Shown here: positions 62,111-64,000 of the stretch, one piece after another
Layout of the letters: each line of letters opens with the position of its first letter
Position numbering within the stretch: position 1 is the stretch's first letter
NCBI GenBank assembly: GCA_928212115.1
Contig: CAKMRJ010005412.1
Location: 256,036,328-256,100,327 of the forward strand
Length of the DNA: 64,000 nt
Reading direction: 5' to 3'
DNA from: Lactuca virosa
Lineage: Eukaryota; Streptophyta; Magnoliopsida; Asterales; Asteraceae
Program-made: the position numbers and the translations under genes
Notes under the pieces: model-generated
What the model was told of the DNA's origin: nothing
Databases searched by the model: none
Seen by the model: the letters and a program-made list of their open reading frames with translations, nothing else

Positions 62111-62198
62111 ATAGATCTATATATATATTCTATATATATGAATGTTATGTTGGAATGGTTCAACATAAGGAAATTCTATATATGGAAATGATAATTGC

Positions 62199-62256
62199 GT
62201 TCTCAAAATTCGACTATGATTATGGTATCCCTGTTCATATTTCGAATTATGAGAAC
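62199..62256 (+). ncRNA. C2 hairpin H2d
   Basis: GTTCTCAAAATTCGA pairs with TTCGAATTATGAGAAC with one mismatch; inner CTATGA/TCATAT. Loop TTATGGTATCCCTGT, two changes from C1. Confidence 0.6.
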
Positions 62257-63872
62257 ATGGCAAATAGAAATAGAAATATTATAGCAAAAGACTGGTCTAG
62301 TATCATGTCTTTATGTGAGACATCATGAATCGTGTGCTATATGCTTCGGATATAAGATCGATTGTATGTGCTGTAATATTCATCCGTTCTAAATTTTTCC
62401 AAATTCCTAGGGCATTAAGTGGGAAAAGGACTAGAACTGGATTTGACTAAAATGATTAAGCAATTGTCGAGAACAATCTGAGGTTTACCAAAGACTGGTG
62501 TCTCATGGACACTTGGAAGTATGGTGTAAAATTTTGGAAAGGACCATATTGACATACTGAAAAGAGGCAACTCTTGTTTAGAAGTGATAGTCAAAATGGG
62601 AATATGGAAATGTTTCCCATAAGTGGAAGTCATTCTTTAAATCTGTGTAAGATTAGAAAACTTAATGCAAGAAGGATGTTCAAAGGAATGTACTTTGAAT
62701 GTGAGACTTCGTTTTCCATGGAATTGCTCTCCATTGAAATACTTTGTAATGTCTGTTGCCAAGTCTCTGTGACTTTTGTGCATAGTCATTACAAAAGGAT
62801 CATTGCATATAAGTTTAGAATCTAACAGATTACAGTAAATGGCAAGAATTTGATATTCTTACGTTTATGGTAAGGATTTGGGATTGTGAAATGAGCATCA
62901 TTGTAATATTGTCAATTGATCTAATTCACAAAGTAAGGACCATAAATAAACACAGTGTGCATGCTTGGAGCATGGCAAAACTATTGTTTAGACAAACATA
63001 GTATGCATGCTTGGAGCATGGCATAGCTATTGTTTTAATTCAAGTATTAAGTTGATTATTCGAAACATTATACAATGAATAATGAGTAATCAATATGACT
63101 CAAAAGTTTTTGGGCCATATAGGATTAGTATTATTATTGTGTTTCATTTTGCAAGTTTTGACTTCCCGAATAATGAGGTTATTCAAACCATCCACAGTCG
63201 ATCATACTTTGGAAGTAGGTATTGAGGCAAGACTGTCATGAATAGGTCTGTAGTTTGTCTAGGACAAGGTGGCTGCACTGTTCATGAGTGCTCCTGGAAT
63301 AAGGTTCGAGTATTGGATTCAACCCACGCTCATTTGAATCACTTCATAGACTTTAGAACGAGTGATCATGAGACGATAATATTGTATATTCTTCAAACGG
63401 AGAGGTATAAGTTGCAGTTTACAAGTCGGTTGCACATTGATGATATGTAAACGCACCGGTAACTCGGTGTTATAAAACATATCATTGTATGTGATTTGAT
63501 GAGTGGATAGAGCAAGCATATGATTTGAAGTTGATCCATTCCTTTTACCCTTGGAGGGATAAAAGTTATATATGTGGCCCCCTCGATGATTTAGTGATGA
63601 CAACCCTAAGTGCTCGGCCGGGTTTGGACATATTTGATTTGTTCAATTAGTCGGTCATCATAAATCAGAAATCGGGAAACAACAAATGGACAGAGAGAAT
63701 GATTATAATCCATGTCTCAGTCCATATGATATCTAGAATGAAGGAATATATGATCCCTTATCTAATGGACGCATCATTGACTAGGTCAGAGTTCGACATC
63801 GGCTTTTAAGAGCTACGACTGCTAGTCGGGATTTTGGAGTCGTACTTGCAATAATAGTTATTAGACATATCC

Positions 63873-63883
63873 AAGTGGGAGAC
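63873..63883 (+). promoter_or_regulatory. C2 polypurine tract
   Basis: AAGTGGGAGAC, identical to C1, directly before TGTTGGATTAGG. Confidence 0.92.
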
Positions 63884-64000
63884 TGTTGGATTAGGTGTCT
63901 AAGCCCATAACTATAATTGGTATGTACTTGACCCGAGAGTAGCATGGTCCATTTGGGTTGCATATCATCAAGACAGTTTGTTAGGTGGACTTTTGAGAAG
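63884..64000 (+). repeat. C2 3' LTR, first 117 bp
   Basis: TGTTGGATTAGGTGTCTAAG and onward, matching 56818-56934; truncated by the window edge. Confidence 0.93.

Larger units (their letters stand above)
59936..63872 (+). other. C2 3' region with only pol relics
   Basis: Colinear with C1 50049-53854. Short frames only. It contains hairpins H2c (61577-61634) and H2d (62199-62256), an AT tract (62083-62140) absent from C1, and a local duplication of GTGTGCATGCTTGGAGCATG near 62955-63020. Confidence 0.6.
56818..64000 (+). mobile_element. C2: second gag-only Copia of the C1 family
   Basis: 5' LTR 56818-57593, primer site 57595, leader, broken gag, 3' region, polypurine tract 63873-63883 and the first 117 bp of the 3' LTR (from 63884), which runs off the window. 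It inserted into the C1 3' LTR. It has no nested elements of its own within the window and gives the clean reference order for C1. Confidence 0.92.

Overview
The window is a block of plant heterochromatin made almost entirely of nested LTR retrotransposons. I see no intact host gene, rRNA, tRNA or CRISPR array. Ty3/Gypsy and Ty1/Copia elements with methionine-tRNA-type primer sites point to a seed plant. Kilobase LTRs with TGTCACACCCC ends, and phrases such as ACTCGNCGAGT and TACGCCCCGCGTA, suggest Asteraceae, most likely Lactuca. That genus call is recognition from memory, not a search.

Layout. 1-3558: old AT-rich sequence with two motif-rich patches that may be hAT-like, a threefold 200-bp tandem repeat, a small solo LTR and an inverted Copia LTR fragment. 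3559-24536: a decayed Tat-like Gypsy remnant (T1) with gag and protease on +, and an antisense additional ORF (22550-24536) resembling the plant 'putative gypsy type transposon' family. T1 is split by a complete minus-strand chromovirus-type Gypsy, G1 (5243-20167, target duplication AATTC). G1 is split by solo LTR S3 (11244-14369). 24918-31006: a minus-strand Gypsy remnant (G3) with one LTR and no recognisable coding. 31007 to beyond the window: a gag-only Copia (C1). C1 is interrupted by solo LTR S1 (32326-34789, ATAAC), by a complete plus-strand Gypsy G2 (36130-49564, TCATG; itself holding solo LTR S2 at 40195-43038, AATTT), by an inverted-repeat element inside its 3' LTR (54204-56265), and by a second copy of the same Copia family (C2, from 56818).

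Insertion order read from the junctions: T1, then G1, then S3 on the left; G3, then C1, then S1, G2, the inverted-repeat element and C2 on the right, with S2 after G2. At four junctions the reading frame or repeat unit closes up again when the insert and one target duplication are ignored, so these boundaries are firm.

Most unusual signals. (1) The C1/C2 leaders carry hairpins whose loops are constant while the stems change with compensating bases. One loop holds the self-complementary octamer GGTTAACC; the other class shares CGGCATCCC. (2) Four otherwise different Gypsy LTRs each carry their own CG-centred palindromic phrase just upstream of the TATA box and again elsewhere. C1 and C2 have a comparable ACTCGNCGAGT cluster just after the primer site. 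(3) G2 pol contains an 806-bp in-element duplication spanning RNase H, and its lesions look like C-to-T decay.
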